Shown: positions 1 to 9,165 of the stretch, one piece after another
How the letters are laid out: each line of letters starts with the position of its first letter
Numbering within the stretch: position 1 is the first letter of the stretch
Virus record (IMG/VR): IMGVR_UViG_3300032246_002410
Coordinates: 1-45,184 of that record
Source: a virus
Length of the DNA stretch: 45,184 bases
Strand: one strand, 5' to 3'
The notes under the pieces: generated by a model
Seen by the model: the letters and a program-made list of their open reading frames with translations, nothing else
What the model was told of the DNA's origin: nothing
Database searches by the model: none
Program-made: the position numbers and the translations under genes

Positions 1-1484
1 GTTCCGCTAGTTCCCGATGAACCATCTGTACCACTTGAACCTGAAGTTCCTGAAGAACCGTCAGTACCGCTTGTTCCTGAACTTCCGTCAGTTCCGCTTG
101 TACCTGAAGAACCATCTGTACCACTTGAACCTGAAGTTCCCGAACTACCATCTATACCACTCGTACCAGATGAACCATCTGTTCCGCTAGTTCCCGATGA
201 ACCATCTGTTCCGCTAGTTCCTGAAGAACCATCTGTTCCGCTAGTTCCTGATGAACCGTCTATACCACTTGTTCCTGATGAACCGTCTGCACCATCTAAA
301 CCATTAACACCACTCAATCCTGAAGTTCCTGATGAACCATTAGTACCATCAGTACCACTAGAACCTGAAGTTCCCGAACTACCATCTATTCCACTTGTTC
401 CTGAGGAACCATCCGTTCCGCTTGTTCCCGAACTACCGTCAGCACCACTTGTTCCAGAAGAGCCATCTGTTCCACTTGTTCCAGAAGAGCCATCTGTTCC
501 ACTTGTTCCAGAAGAGCCATCTGTTCCGCTTGTTCCTGAAGAACCATCCGTACCGCTTGTTCCTGAAGAACCATCCGTACCACTTGTACCTGAAGAACCA
601 TCCGTACCACTTGTACCTGAAGAACCGTCTGTTCCGCTAGAACCCGAAGTTCCCGAACTACCATCTATACCACTCGTACCAGATGAACCATCTGTTCCGC
701 TTGTTCCTGAAGAACCATCCGTACCACTTGTACCTGAAGAACCATCCGTACCACTTGAGCCAGATGTTCCTGAAGAACCGTCTGTTCCGCTAGTTCCTGA
801 ACTACCATCTGCACCACTTGAACCAGAAGTACCTGAACTTCCGTCAGTTCCACTTATACCTGAAGAACCATCTGTTCCGCTAGTTCCAGAACTTCCATTT
901 GTACCTGAGGTTCCGTCTATACCACTAACTCCCGAAGTTCCACTTGTACCTGAACTACCGTCCGTACCACTAGTTCCGCTTGAACCATCTGTACCTGAAC
1001 TTCCGTCAGTTCCACTTGTACCTGATGAACCATCTGAACCACTAGTTCCCGAGCTACCGTCCGTACCGCTAGTACCCGAGCTACCGTCCGTACCGCTAGT
1101 TCCCGAGCTACCGTCAGCACCACTTGTTCCTGAAGAACCATCTGAACCACTAGTTCCAGAAGAACCATCTGTTCCACTTGTTCCTGATGAACCATCCGTA
1201 CCGCTAGTTCCTGATGAACCATCAGTACCTGAAGTACCAGAAGAGCCATCTGTTCCACTTGTACCAGAAGAGCCATCTGTTCCACTTGTACCAGAAGAAC
1301 CATCTGTACCATTACTTCCACTTGTTCCTGAAGAACCTGAGCTTCCACTAGTTCCTGAAGAACCTGAGCTACCACTAGTTCCTGAAGAACCTGAGCTACC
1401 ACTAGTTCCTGAAGAACCTGAGCTACCACTAGTTCCTGAAGAACCGCTTGAGCCAGATGTTCCTGATGAACCAGAAGTTCCGCC
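1..1484 (-). repeat. collagen-like Gly-X-Y coding tract
   Basis: About 490 codons in which every third residue is Gly. The dominant period is 30 bases, encoding GTDGSSGTSG. Copies differ at synonymous positions (for example Gly as GGT, GGA or GGC and Ser as TCA, TCT, AGT or AGC), which argues for selection on the protein rather than very recent duplication. The absence of stops opens long spurious frames on both strands here. Confidence 0.9.
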
Positions 1485-2327
1485 TGTAATTGTGACAGTA
1501 ATATTTCCACCACCGTTATTTGTCACAGTTGCACCATTAAAAGTAATTCCAGAAACAGGATTCACCGTTGTTACACCATCACTAACTTGTAATGCTGAGC
1601 CTGACCCTGAAGTTATACCTGTAATTGATACCGCAGTACCATCACTATTATTTAAAGTTAAAGTTGAAGTTCCACTATTATAAGTTCCACCAGTTACAGT
1701 TCCCGTAAATCCTGTAATTGATATTGTTCCGCCAGTATTATTAAATAAATCTAAGGTTGTTGTTCCACTATTATAGGTTCCACCTGTAATTTGCCAATCA
1801 GTACCATAAAATATTTTCCATCTAGCAGTTTCGTGTGTAGCCCCACTAACACCTTCAACTGATGAATTAAACCATGCATTAACAAAGTTCGTACCTGCAA
1901 CAGTATCATCATAACACTGATATCCACCACCAACAGGAATCAAAGAACCTGAAGTTTCAGCAGCATCCCATAACGCAACGTAATTATCAATTACGTATTG
2001 ATAAACTGTGTCGTCTTCAATAACATAAACTGACATGCCCAATCTTCTTCTACCAGAAGAAATTTGGTCATTATTAATTGTAACAGCATTGGGTGCTGAA
2101 ATAGGTGTACCATATTGGTAGTTGATTGGAATCGTATTTCCTGAATACAGGATAGTACCTGAATCACCAGGAGGGATTACGAAGTCTAAATCGCTTATTG
2201 AGTAGACTTCCATGTATCCACCAATATTATAGACACTGAAATTAGTACCCGTATTATTATTAAGCGAGACACTATCTGGTCCATTTAATACAACGTCGGA
2301 TGTGGGGTTTTGATATTTGAAACTCAT
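1..2327 (-). CDS. collagen-like Gly-X-Y repeat tail fibre protein (C-terminus beyond window)
   Basis: An uninterrupted reading frame starts at an ATG at 2327 (MSFKYQNPTSDVV) and stays open for 775 codons to the left edge, so the C-terminus is missing. Residues 1-280 are non-repetitive at first. They then carry two copies of a roughly 30-residue motif of the form TGGTYNSGT-TL-L-N-G-ITG (near residues 182 and 212), a style I associate with flavobacterial phage fibres. From about residue 282 everything is Gly-X-Y, mostly the 10-residue unit GTDGSSGTSG, with a few variant triplets near 290-350 (GLN, GVN, GLD, GAD). Such tracts form collagen-like triple-helical stalks in phage fibres, so a trimeric host-recognition fibre is inferred. 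The receptor-binding tip would lie outside the window. It follows the Thr/Pro-repeat gene by 23 nt. Coding is certain; the fibre role is likely. Confidence 0.85.
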   Translation of the reverse strand, partial: MSFKYQNPTSDVVLNGPDSVSLNNNTGTNFSVYNIGGYMEVYSISDLDFVIPPGDSGTILYSGNTIPINYQYGTPISAPNAVTINNDQISSGRRRLGMSVYVIEDDTVYQYVIDNYVALWDAAETSGSLIPVGGGYQCYDDTVAGTNFVNAWFNSSVEGVSGATHETARWKIFYGTDWQITGGTYNSGTTTLDLFNNTGGTISITGFTGTVTGGTYNSGTSTLTLNNSDGTAVSITGITSGSGSALQVSDGVTTVNPVSGITFNGATVTNNGGGNITVTITGGTSGSSGTSGSSGSSGTSGSSGSSGTSGSSGSSGTSGSSGSSGTSGSSGSSGTSGSNGTDGSSGTSGTDGSSGTSGTDGSSGTSGTDGSSGTSGTDGSSGTSGTDGSSGTSGSDGSSGTSGADGSSGTSGTDGSSGTSGTDGSSGTSGSDGSSGTSGTDGSSGTDGSSGTSGTDGSSGTSGTSGVSGIDGTSGTNGSSGTSGTDGSSGISGTDGSSGTSGSSGADGSSGTSGTDGSSGTSGSSGTDGSSGTSGTDGSSGTSGTDGSSGTSGIDGSSGTSGSSGTDGSSGTSGTDGSSGTSGTDGSSGTSGTDGSSGTSGTDGSSGTSGTDGSSGTSGTDGSSGTSGADGSSGTSGTDGSSGTSGIDGSSGTSGSSGTDGTNGSSGTSGLSGVNGLDGADGSSGTSGIDGSSGTSGTDGSSGTSGTDGSSGTSGTDGSSGTSGIDGSSGTSGSSGTDGSSGTSGTDGSSGTSGTDGSSGTSGSSGTDGSSGTSG
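1321..1455 (-). repeat. 27-bp tandem repeat, five units
   Basis: Five consecutive 27-bp units encode the nonapeptide GSSGSSGTS at the N-terminal end of the collagen-like tract. Units at 1348-1374, 1375-1401 and 1402-1428 are identical; the outer two differ at a few bases. The identity suggests recent expansion by slippage or unequal recombination, unlike the more diverged 30-bp repeats downstream. Confidence 0.85.
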
Positions 2328-2350
2328 TTCTTAGTTTATTTTTTTATTCT

Positions 2351-3577
2351 TTATATTAATGTATTACCTTTAAAGTAAATATCGTTTACTGAACCGTTTA
2401 TTCTAAATGTTGGTGAAGTATATGTTGAGTAAACTCTATACACACCAACTGGTATCGTTGAGCCAGTTGTTGTAACAGTTAAATTGTAAATTGATGACTG
2501 TGTATTTACGGCTGTTAATGAATTTGGATTACCAGCATTGTTATAACCAACTTGAGAAATTATCTGATTATTTGTTGATGCTGTCGGTACAATCCATGTA
2601 TACCAAGCATCTCCCGCCACAGTTCCTGCAGGAACTCTATATGTTTGGAATAGATATGCTGTAATTGGATTACCGTATGCATCGTTTCCTCCTGAAACAC
2701 TTGATGTTGTTCCTGTTCCAATCAATGGAGCAGTTCCACCCCATCCTGAAAACTGAATATAGTTATTCATTTGTGTATTATAGGTAATAGGATTTGTTGA
2801 AAGAGCTAAACCATTTGAGAATCCACGGAATACTCCAGGTGAGCTAACCGATAAGAAATATCCTGAGAATTGTGTATTTGCCGATGTCGGTTCAATGAAT
2901 AAATAAGCAGGTAATGATTGCGGTGCACTAGGCGATGGAGTTTGAGTATATGTTGGAGTTGGGGTTTGAGTCTTCGTTGGAGTCGGACTTTGAGTTTGTG
3001 ATGCCGTTATACTAGGTGTAGGTGTTTGAGTTTGTGTTGCAGTTATGCTAGGTGTAGGTGTTTGAGTTTGGCTCGCAGTAATCGATGGTGTAGGTGTTTG
3101 CGTTTGTGATGGAGTTTGTGATGCTGTTATACTTGGTGTTGGTGTTTGTGTTTGACTTGCCGTGATTGATGGAGTAGGTGTTTGTGTTTGACTAGCAGTT
3201 ATACTTGGTGTTGGTGTTTGAGTCGGTGTTTCACTTGGCGTTGCAGAATTCGTTGGTGTTACTGTTGGTGTTTCCGTATTTGTTGGAGTGTTTGTTGGTG
3301 TTACCGCAGCGGATGTTGGAGTTGGTGTTGGAGTAGGAGTTGGCGTAACACATTCAAATGTAACAACAACACCATTCAACATTTGTGTTCTTGTTTGGGC
3401 AGAATAAATAGGAGTTGTTAGAATTGAATCTATGTATACATTAAATGGTCCGAGAGCATTTGAAGTTGATGAAAGTCTTACAATATAAGATGAACAACCT
3501 GAAACAGATAGTTGTTGTGTAATATCGTTATTACAACCAGGAGCGTTATTAGTTACAATTATGGAATAAGTTGACAT
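2351..3577 (-). CDS. Thr/Pro-repeat tail fibre or appendage protein
   Basis: The 408-residue product has three parts. Residues 1-77 form a small N-terminal domain with three Cys (positions 15, 28, 76) and a GPFNVYIDS motif. Residues 78-217 are a mucin-like stretch of Thr, Pro, Ser and Gln with six copies of TPTPSITA. Residues 218-408 form a C-terminal domain rich in Gly, Asn, Ser and Thr, probably beta-structured (SGYFLSVSSPGVF, FSGWGG). The layout suggests an attachment domain, an extended linker and an outer binding domain, fitting a virion appendage. No catalytic motif is visible. The ATG at 3577 is preceded by TATTTATT with a 16-nt gap, which supports this start and an independent transcript. 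I do not recognise a named family; the fibre role is inferred from neighbours and architecture. Confidence 0.75.
   Translation of the reverse strand: MSTYSIIVTNNAPGCNNDITQQLSVSGCSSYIVRLSSTSNALGPFNVYIDSILTTPIYSAQTRTQMLNGVVVTFECVTPTPTPTPTPTSAAVTPTNTPTNTETPTVTPTNSATPSETPTQTPTPSITASQTQTPTPSITASQTQTPTPSITASQTPSQTQTPTPSITASQTQTPTPSITATQTQTPTPSITASQTQSPTPTKTQTPTPTYTQTPSPSAPQSLPAYLFIEPTSANTQFSGYFLSVSSPGVFRGFSNGLALSTNPITYNTQMNNYIQFSGWGGTAPLIGTGTTSSVSGGNDAYGNPITAYLFQTYRVPAGTVAGDAWYTWIVPTASTNNQIISQVGYNNAGNPNSLTAVNTQSSIYNLTVTTTGSTIPVGVYRVYSTYTSPTFRINGSVNDIYFKGNTLI
2926..3346 (-). repeat. Thr/Pro-rich repeat, 36-bp period
   Basis: This codes for residues 78-217 of the fibre protein. It begins with a run of TP dipeptides, passes through TPTNTPTNTETP-like sequence, and then holds six copies of the 12-residue unit TQTPTPSITASQ with small insertions and substitutions. 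Codons vary between copies. Confidence 0.85.
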
Positions 3578-3593
3578 CCGCAGATTTTTATTT

Positions 3594-3601
3594 AATAAAT
3601 A
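3594..3601 (-). promoter_or_regulatory. TATTTATT element before the Thr/Pro-repeat gene
   Basis: Coding strand reads TATTTATT with 16 nt between it and the ATG at 3577. It belongs to a family of such elements at non-overlapping gene starts in this window. A promoter or initiation role is inferred from recurrence and spacing. Confidence 0.5.
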
Positions 3602-3656
3602 CCACGGATATATTATTTGAGTAGAATTATTTAATTAAAAATAAGTATATTATTTT

Positions 3657-4037
3657 TTACACCTCAATTGTAAAAATAGAACATTCACAAGACTCACCTT
3701 CAACGTTTAAACTAAACGAACAATTTGCCTCCTGAATATTAATATCAACCACACAAGAAACAAGATTAACGGTGATTTCAAAAGCACATCCAAATGTACA
3801 ATCAAGAATTTTGAATACTTGACACCCATTCGCATCTGTCAATAATAACATTATTTGAGGTGCATTATTGAATATTGCAGGAATTGTTGTATTACCCGAA
3901 TTATACGTTTCAGTTGGTGGTACAGGGCCTGTTGTAATTGTGGCAATGTTTGTTAAATTATTACCGTAAACATCAGCAATACTAACAGTTATAGGGTAAG
4001 TACCCCCCGATATCAAGTCAATTCTTATCTGCGTCAT
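3657..4037 (-). CDS. small Cys-rich Ig/SprB-like structural protein
   Basis: 126 residues if started at the ATG at 4037 (MTQIRIDLISGGTYPITVSI). That start overlaps the stop of the upstream SprB-repeat gene as ATGA, a typical coupling arrangement; a GTG at 4046 would add three residues. The N-terminal half resembles one adhesin repeat (GGTYPITVSIADVYG, then LLLTDANGCQVF). The C-terminal half has regularly spaced Cys residues and beta-like strands. No signal peptide or membrane segment is visible. It is probably a small partner or continuation of the upstream adhesin, perhaps a tip or joint of the same fibre. The function is unknown. Confidence 0.7.
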   Translation of the reverse strand: MTQIRIDLISGGTYPITVSIADVYGNNLTNIATITTGPVPPTETYNSGNTTIPAIFNNAPQIMLLLTDANGCQVFKILDCTFGCAFEITVNLVSCVVDINIQEANCSFSLNVEGESCECSIFTIEV

Positions 4038-6166
4038 GTTAAACACATTATATCATAGACAATACTCAATTTAATAATGATTTCCTGTCCGTTTAATGAA
4101 TTATTAGTTCGGCTTGTTTCAATTGTTATTTGATTATTAAGTTGGTCAATTGTAACATTACCAACACCATTAATACCTAACAATATTCCTCTAATTGTGT
4201 CATACCATAAATTATCACTTGGTGCAACATTTAATGATGTTGAAGTGAAGAATGGGACTGTGACTGAAGTTCCTAATGGATTAACAAGTACTTGAGCATT
4301 GAATGTTGCGGTAACCAAATCACAATTAGTGTTTCCTGTTGTGAGGTCTGCAAATCCTTCGTTCATCATTTGAAGTAAACCATACTTAGTTGGTGACTGA
4401 ACTTGAATAACTTCAGCACCCATTACGTAAGTTTCATAAGAAACATATGATGTTGCACAATCAATTGTAGTACTTCTAGTTAATGTACACCCACCCGCAT
4501 CTGTAATATTCAAACTATATGTTCCTGCAGTTAATCCTGATACTTGTATTTGTTGTGGATTACCTGAAACATTATTTGACCATCTGTATGTGAACGGTGG
4601 AGTTCCTGATGTAATAAAAGCTGTAATTGTACCACTTGAACCATCCCCACATGAAGTAGAATATAATGAAAAATCTAATTGTGCACTTGGTTGAACATAA
4701 ACAACTGAAGTTTGAGTACAACCTGTAGCATCGGTAACAGTAACAATATGTTGTCCTGACACTACATTAGAAAATGTGACAGCAGTTAAACTTGTATCTA
4801 AAATATTTGTTATTCCGTCCAAAGAAAAATCAAAAGGTTCTGTTCCACCTGTAGTTCTTGTAACTACAATTTTTCCGTTTCGTTGATTACAGGATGTACC
4901 TGTAACATTTGTTGTGATAGTGAACTTGTTTTCGGCATAAATAGTTTTTTCATCCATATAGTAACAACCTGATGTGTCACTTACAGCAACTGTGTAGGTA
5001 CCTGTTGTAAGACTTGGAAATACAAAACTTGTTTGAGAATTTGTAAATGCACTTGTACTTCCATCAGGCTTAACTAAGGTATATGTATATGGTAATGTCC
5101 CCCCAACAACTGTTATAAGAATTGAACCATCTGTACTTGAGCAAGTTGAATTAGATGCTATTACTGACACACTTGTTATACCTTGAGGGGTTTGTAATGT
5201 AGTTCCTGCACTTACCGTACAAAATGCCGCGTCGGTAACCAAAAAATTATATTGACCCGCAGTTAAATTACTAAGAGTATATTCTTGAGAATACGAAATC
5301 AAAACGTCTCCTGTTGACGCGGAGTAGTAATATGGCGCAGTCCCTCCTGTAATAGTTAAGGTAACACTTCCGTTTTGCTGTAAACAAGTTGGTGTTGTTG
5401 CAGTAAATGAACCAAACCCTAAGGTTGATACATCAGTAATATTTGTACCGTGAGCAACAACACAACCTTTACTATCGGTTATTTGAACAGAATATGCACC
5501 AGCAGTTAGTCCCGTTAATGTACTTCCCGTTGTTCCATCACTCCAAAGGTATGAATACGGTGCAACACCTGTCATACCTGTGACTAAAATTTTACCTATT
5601 GGTGTCCCTCCACAACTTGAGTTAGGAACGGCATATAATCCAAAATCAAATGGTAAAGATTCTTCAATTATAATTGTTTCACTTCTTCCCGTACATCCCC
5701 CTAAATCTTGAGCCTCTAAAAAATAAGTTCCCACAGATAGATTATTAAAAACAACTGTAGATATATTTGTCGATGCGGAAGTGATGTAATTTTCGGAACC
5801 ATCAAATAAATAATAATTTGTTGATGAGTAATCCGATGTTGAAGTTCCTGTAATCGAACCATTGTTAAGTTGGCAAGTAGTATTTGAAATACCAAGAATG
5901 CTTGCACAAACACCATCTGAAACAGGTATGTTAATGTAAAACTCTTGGTTTGTTGGCAACGTAGAGTCATTAACTCTAATAACATATGTATCAGGATATA
6001 ATCCAGTTCTTGTTGAAGATAAAACCGCTTGGTCTTCTCCTAAGTCAGGTGTTGTCCATTGGACAGTGTAAGGTGATGTACCTCCTGTTGGTATTATGGT
6101 AATTGCACCAGCACCTACCGATTGGCAGTCACCAGTAATTTGTAATATGTAATTGAATTGTGCCAT
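4034..6166 (-). CDS. SprB-repeat adhesin-like tail protein
   Basis: The 710-residue product has about seven Ig-like repeats of roughly 80 residues (residues 1-570) and then a unique C-terminal domain (about 571-710). The repeats carry the SprB pattern known from flavobacterial gliding adhesins: GGT-PY-Y-W-G early, G-L-AGTYS-V-TD in the middle and GC at the end. The clearest are near residues 190-240 (GVAPYSYLWSDG, LTAGAYSVQITDSKGC) and 510-565 (GTPPFTYRWSNN, LTAGTYSLNITDAGGC). Most repeats hold two Cys, perhaps disulfide-bonded. There is no secretion signal or T9SS sorting domain, as expected for a virion protein. It starts at a TAATG junction with the 999-aa gene and ends in an ATGA overlap, so it belongs to one tail unit. 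A host-binding role is inferred. Confidence 0.8.
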   Translation of the reverse strand: MAQFNYILQITGDCQSVGAGAITIIPTGGTSPYTVQWTTPDLGEDQAVLSSTRTGLYPDTYVIRVNDSTLPTNQEFYINIPVSDGVCASILGISNTTCQLNNGSITGTSTSDYSSTNYYLFDGSENYITSASTNISTVVFNNLSVGTYFLEAQDLGGCTGRSETIIIEESLPFDFGLYAVPNSSCGGTPIGKILVTGMTGVAPYSYLWSDGTTGSTLTGLTAGAYSVQITDSKGCVVAHGTNITDVSTLGFGSFTATTPTCLQQNGSVTLTITGGTAPYYYSASTGDVLISYSQEYTLSNLTAGQYNFLVTDAAFCTVSAGTTLQTPQGITSVSVIASNSTCSSTDGSILITVVGGTLPYTYTLVKPDGSTSAFTNSQTSFVFPSLTTGTYTVAVSDTSGCYYMDEKTIYAENKFTITTNVTGTSCNQRNGKIVVTRTTGGTEPFDFSLDGITNILDTSLTAVTFSNVVSGQHIVTVTDATGCTQTSVVYVQPSAQLDFSLYSTSCGDGSSGTITAFITSGTPPFTYRWSNNVSGNPQQIQVSGLTAGTYSLNITDAGGCTLTRSTTIDCATSYVSYETYVMGAEVIQVQSPTKYGLLQMMNEGFADLTTGNTNCDLVTATFNAQVLVNPLGTSVTVPFFTSTSLNVAPSDNLWYDTIRGILLGINGVGNVTIDQLNNQITIETSRTNNSLNGQEIIIKLSIVYDIMCLT

Positions 6167-9165
6167 TAATTATTGTTACAATTTATATTTATCATTATAC
6201 CAGTATTTAAACTTATTATTTCCTCTAAATTTCTTGGTTCACACGTTAAACTTGTAATTCTTAAATTATTACCATTTAAGAAGTATGTAAACCCATAATC
6301 ATATAAACTTGGTAAAGTCGCAATTAAAGCATTTCTCCATTGTCTATTTGTTGGTACATCAGTACTTCCGTATCCTGTATAAAATAATTGATGTATTACT
6401 GTGTCGGTTCCAATCTTTAAATCCACATACCAATTTGATTCAATTGAATCCGCAATACATTGTGTTGGAGATAAATTATTTTGAACTAATAGCGCTGTAA
6501 CTCTATTATTCAATATCGCACTAAAGTTAGATACGTTTGTATCACCATTTAACCACGGATATATGTAAAAATCAACATACTCAATTGCACAATTATATTG
6601 GAATATGTTTCCAATAATATAACAAGGGTCAACAGGCACAGGTATGAATTGACAACCGCGTTGTCTTCTATACACAAACTTTTGTTTTTGTAAAATAGAG
6701 TTTTCATATCTGATACCACCATTCCAAATTGTTGTTGCAGGAATCATTTGTTCCACCAATTTTAACCAATAAGGTCCAATACCTTCAACATAATCAATAA
6801 GTTTTTGATAAGTGTATTGGTTTGTAGGAACATCAGCATCTCTAGATTGAATATATTTCCACCATAACGATTGTAATGTAGGATATCCACCTGTTTTACC
6901 ATCGGTAATGTATTGTCTATTTCTAACATTAATCATATTCTCCCAAAAAGTTTGTGAGAACTCAAAGAATGTTTTTTTCTTTGGCTTAGGGTCAACATAA
7001 GTCCAATCCACTCCACCTGGAACAGGATATCCAACAGTTAATCCTGATTCAGGAATAGGATAATCATATTGTCTTGATGTATCCCAAATAGCATAAGTTA
7101 AACCTTGTCCTGGATTCATAAAGATATCCACATTTTTAACATTCAAAACAAGTTTCTCATTATCAACAAAGTAATACGCATTATAATCTCCTTGAGTTGA
7201 TACTCTAATCTTTTCATCATCTTTTAACCAAGACTTATTATTATCAACAATCTTTCTCAATTTAAATCCTTCCGTCATGTAAGGGAAATCTCTAAATCTA
7301 TCCAAGTATGTTTGACCATAAGTGAATGGTTGTAACTGAGTTTGAATATCATAGTTTTGACCTGTGTAAATATTTCCTGTAACTACCACATTATCAGGAC
7401 TCCTATGTTGTGGAGTTGTTTCATACCAACCCGCACCAATTTGGAAGAAGAAAGATTCTGTATCAACAGGTGCCTTAGGATAACCTTCAGCATCCATTGG
7501 ATAATCTTCCAATCTTATTGTTGTGTCCTCATAAACGGTACTTGTTGTGAAGGCCGTATATGTTTTTCCCTTAACTTTATAGGTTGCACCAGGGATGTAA
7601 GATGGATATTCGTTTACATAAGTTCCTCCCGATATTTGAGCGAATTGTGTTTCAAATTGGTCAAGATTAATTCTTTGGTCGGCTAAATAAATGTGCTCAT
7701 TATATTCAATTAACGAGTCAGGAGCGCCTATCAATCTCATAATAAATTCAACCGACCTTCTTGTTCCTTTAGATTTAAACAAATAAGCGGCATTCAAAAT
7801 AAGATTTCTATAAAAGGCGTAATTTATTTCTGTTGGTGTCAACGCCCTTGCATAACCAGGGTAAGTTGGTGTATTAGTGTTACCAAATATAGACTCTAAA
7901 AAATTCTCTTCTGTAATTGGTGAGAAATTAGATGTCCAACCTAATGTTTGAGCCAAGTTAACTAATAATTGAGATGGTATATCATTCTCAGGATTGTAGT
8001 TAACTGAGTTCATATAAGCCAACGCATCAATGAATTGTTTAACCTCATCAAAACTTCTACCGTAAATTTGAAATACCTTTTCAACCTTTCTTCCAAGAGT
8101 ATCAAACTCTTTTAATGAGTCACTCACTAAGAATCTTGAAATTAAATTAGTTTTAAAACTATCTAAATTAACCGCAATATCTTGAAGTTGCGTTAAATAA
8201 TCATCAAAACTAAATGACCTAATATCCAAATTCCACAAACCGTCTTTTGGCCATGTCACTTGTTGATTATTTGTATAAAATTGTCCTGCTTCGTTTTGTT
8301 GTGGTACTTGGAATGTCGCAGTATATTCAGGAGTAACTAATCTATTAACAAGAAACTTTTCAACTTCATCAAACGCTTCTAAAAATACTTTATCAACAAT
8401 ATAATCGTTTGGTCTAATTACATAATTCAAATATGTGTCAGTATTTCCTGTACCAAACGGAGACCCTTGAACATAAAATTCAAGATGTCCGCTTGTCAAA
8501 CTTTCCGAAGGTGTAAATCCAACAACTTTAAACAAATTGTTTTCTCCTTGGTCATTTGTGAACGCAATACAATAATCAAGATAAGTGTTGTATAAATTTC
8601 TGTAGGGAGAAACCTCTAATTCTCTCACACTTAAATTAGTTGAAGCACTAAAAGAATAATCTATATCAAACGGATTGTTAAATCTATCAACATCAACTTT
8701 AAATCGCGTTTCATCCTGAACTGAATCATACACTACATCGTAGGCTGTTGCTCCAGTAACAAATGAAGTATTGTTAAACAACACGTCAATTGATGCTGGA
8801 AAATAATTAATGATTTTTAATACGGAAACACTAAATCTTTTAGATAACGCACCATACATTGAAAAGTTAAGAACCTGAGAAACGTCGTAGTTAGGATATA
8901 CTCTAAACTGAGTAGCCATAATTCGTCTACTTTCTGCCAAATCCTCGATATTCATACTGTCGAGAGTCATTGGTTCTGAGAATGCCCCAACGTTAAACTT
9001 TCTATTAACCTTTTCAGTTATTCCCGTAGTGAATTCAAAATTACCTTGCGTTAGACCACCACCTTGTACGGTTTGTAAACCAACAATGTTGTCCGAGAAA
9101 GTCGCTGCTCCACTACCTGGTCTCGGCGGATAAAAATATTTGGTACTTTTTATCGATGTTGCCAT
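6166..9165 (-). CDS. baseplate protein with P2 gpI/T4 gp7-like central region
   Basis: 999 residues. The centre has a helical stretch (GRSFDEVKQFIDALAYMN, then LLVNLAQTLGW), followed by YRNLILNAAYLFKSKGTRR and SVEFIMRLIG. That layout matches P2 gpI-type tail proteins, where a 'K-G-T-x-x-x-V-x-x-x-L-x-x-x-G' motif follows a helical bundle. Such proteins join baseplate wedges to tail fibres. The C-terminal 150 residues are rich in Cys (RGCQFIPVPVDPCY, FQYNCAIEY, SPTQC, SLTCEPR, ININCNNN). The start is ATG at 9165, sharing one base with the preceding stop (TAATG), and the stop shares one base with the next start. Its place between gp6-like and fibre genes fits a wedge or fibre-attachment role. 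The gpI resemblance was judged by eye. Confidence 0.72.
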   Translation of the reverse strand: MATSIKSTKYFYPPRPGSGAATFSDNIVGLQTVQGGGLTQGNFEFTTGITEKVNRKFNVGAFSEPMTLDSMNIEDLAESRRIMATQFRVYPNYDVSQVLNFSMYGALSKRFSVSVLKIINYFPASIDVLFNNTSFVTGATAYDVVYDSVQDETRFKVDVDRFNNPFDIDYSFSASTNLSVRELEVSPYRNLYNTYLDYCIAFTNDQGENNLFKVVGFTPSESLTSGHLEFYVQGSPFGTGNTDTYLNYVIRPNDYIVDKVFLEAFDEVEKFLVNRLVTPEYTATFQVPQQNEAGQFYTNNQQVTWPKDGLWNLDIRSFSFDDYLTQLQDIAVNLDSFKTNLISRFLVSDSLKEFDTLGRKVEKVFQIYGRSFDEVKQFIDALAYMNSVNYNPENDIPSQLLVNLAQTLGWTSNFSPITEENFLESIFGNTNTPTYPGYARALTPTEINYAFYRNLILNAAYLFKSKGTRRSVEFIMRLIGAPDSLIEYNEHIYLADQRINLDQFETQFAQISGGTYVNEYPSYIPGATYKVKGKTYTAFTTSTVYEDTTIRLEDYPMDAEGYPKAPVDTESFFFQIGAGWYETTPQHRSPDNVVVTGNIYTGQNYDIQTQLQPFTYGQTYLDRFRDFPYMTEGFKLRKIVDNNKSWLKDDEKIRVSTQGDYNAYYFVDNEKLVLNVKNVDIFMNPGQGLTYAIWDTSRQYDYPIPESGLTVGYPVPGGVDWTYVDPKPKKKTFFEFSQTFWENMINVRNRQYITDGKTGGYPTLQSLWWKYIQSRDADVPTNQYTYQKLIDYVEGIGPYWLKLVEQMIPATTIWNGGIRYENSILQKQKFVYRRQRGCQFIPVPVDPCYIIGNIFQYNCAIEYVDFYIYPWLNGDTNVSNFSAILNNRVTALLVQNNLSPTQCIADSIESNWYVDLKIGTDTVIHQLFYTGYGSTDVPTNRQWRNALIATLPSLYDYGFTYFLNGNNLRITSLTCEPRNLEEIISLNTGIMININCNNN

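Noticed and set aside
395-640. Plus-strand frame through the Gly-X-Y tract, and minus-strand Val/Leu/Gln-rich frames at 386-664, 665-853 and 917-1513
   Set aside because: They are shadows of the stop-free 27-30 bp repeats. The Gly-X-Y frame is continuous with a well-formed N-terminal domain starting at 2327, while the others have no sensible composition or start.
1-1484. CRISPR array suggested by about 30-bp periodic repeats
   Set aside because: There are no unique spacers, the repeat runs directly into itself, and all of it is in frame as Gly-X-Y.
1-2327. Diversity-generating retroelement target in the fibre gene
   Set aside because: No reverse transcriptase, template repeat or adenine-mutated variable repeat is visible; the gene end is outside the window.
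4038-4046. GTG start at 4046 for the small Ig-like gene
   Set aside because: The ATG at 4037 forms an ATGA overlap with the upstream stop, matching the coupling seen in this cluster.
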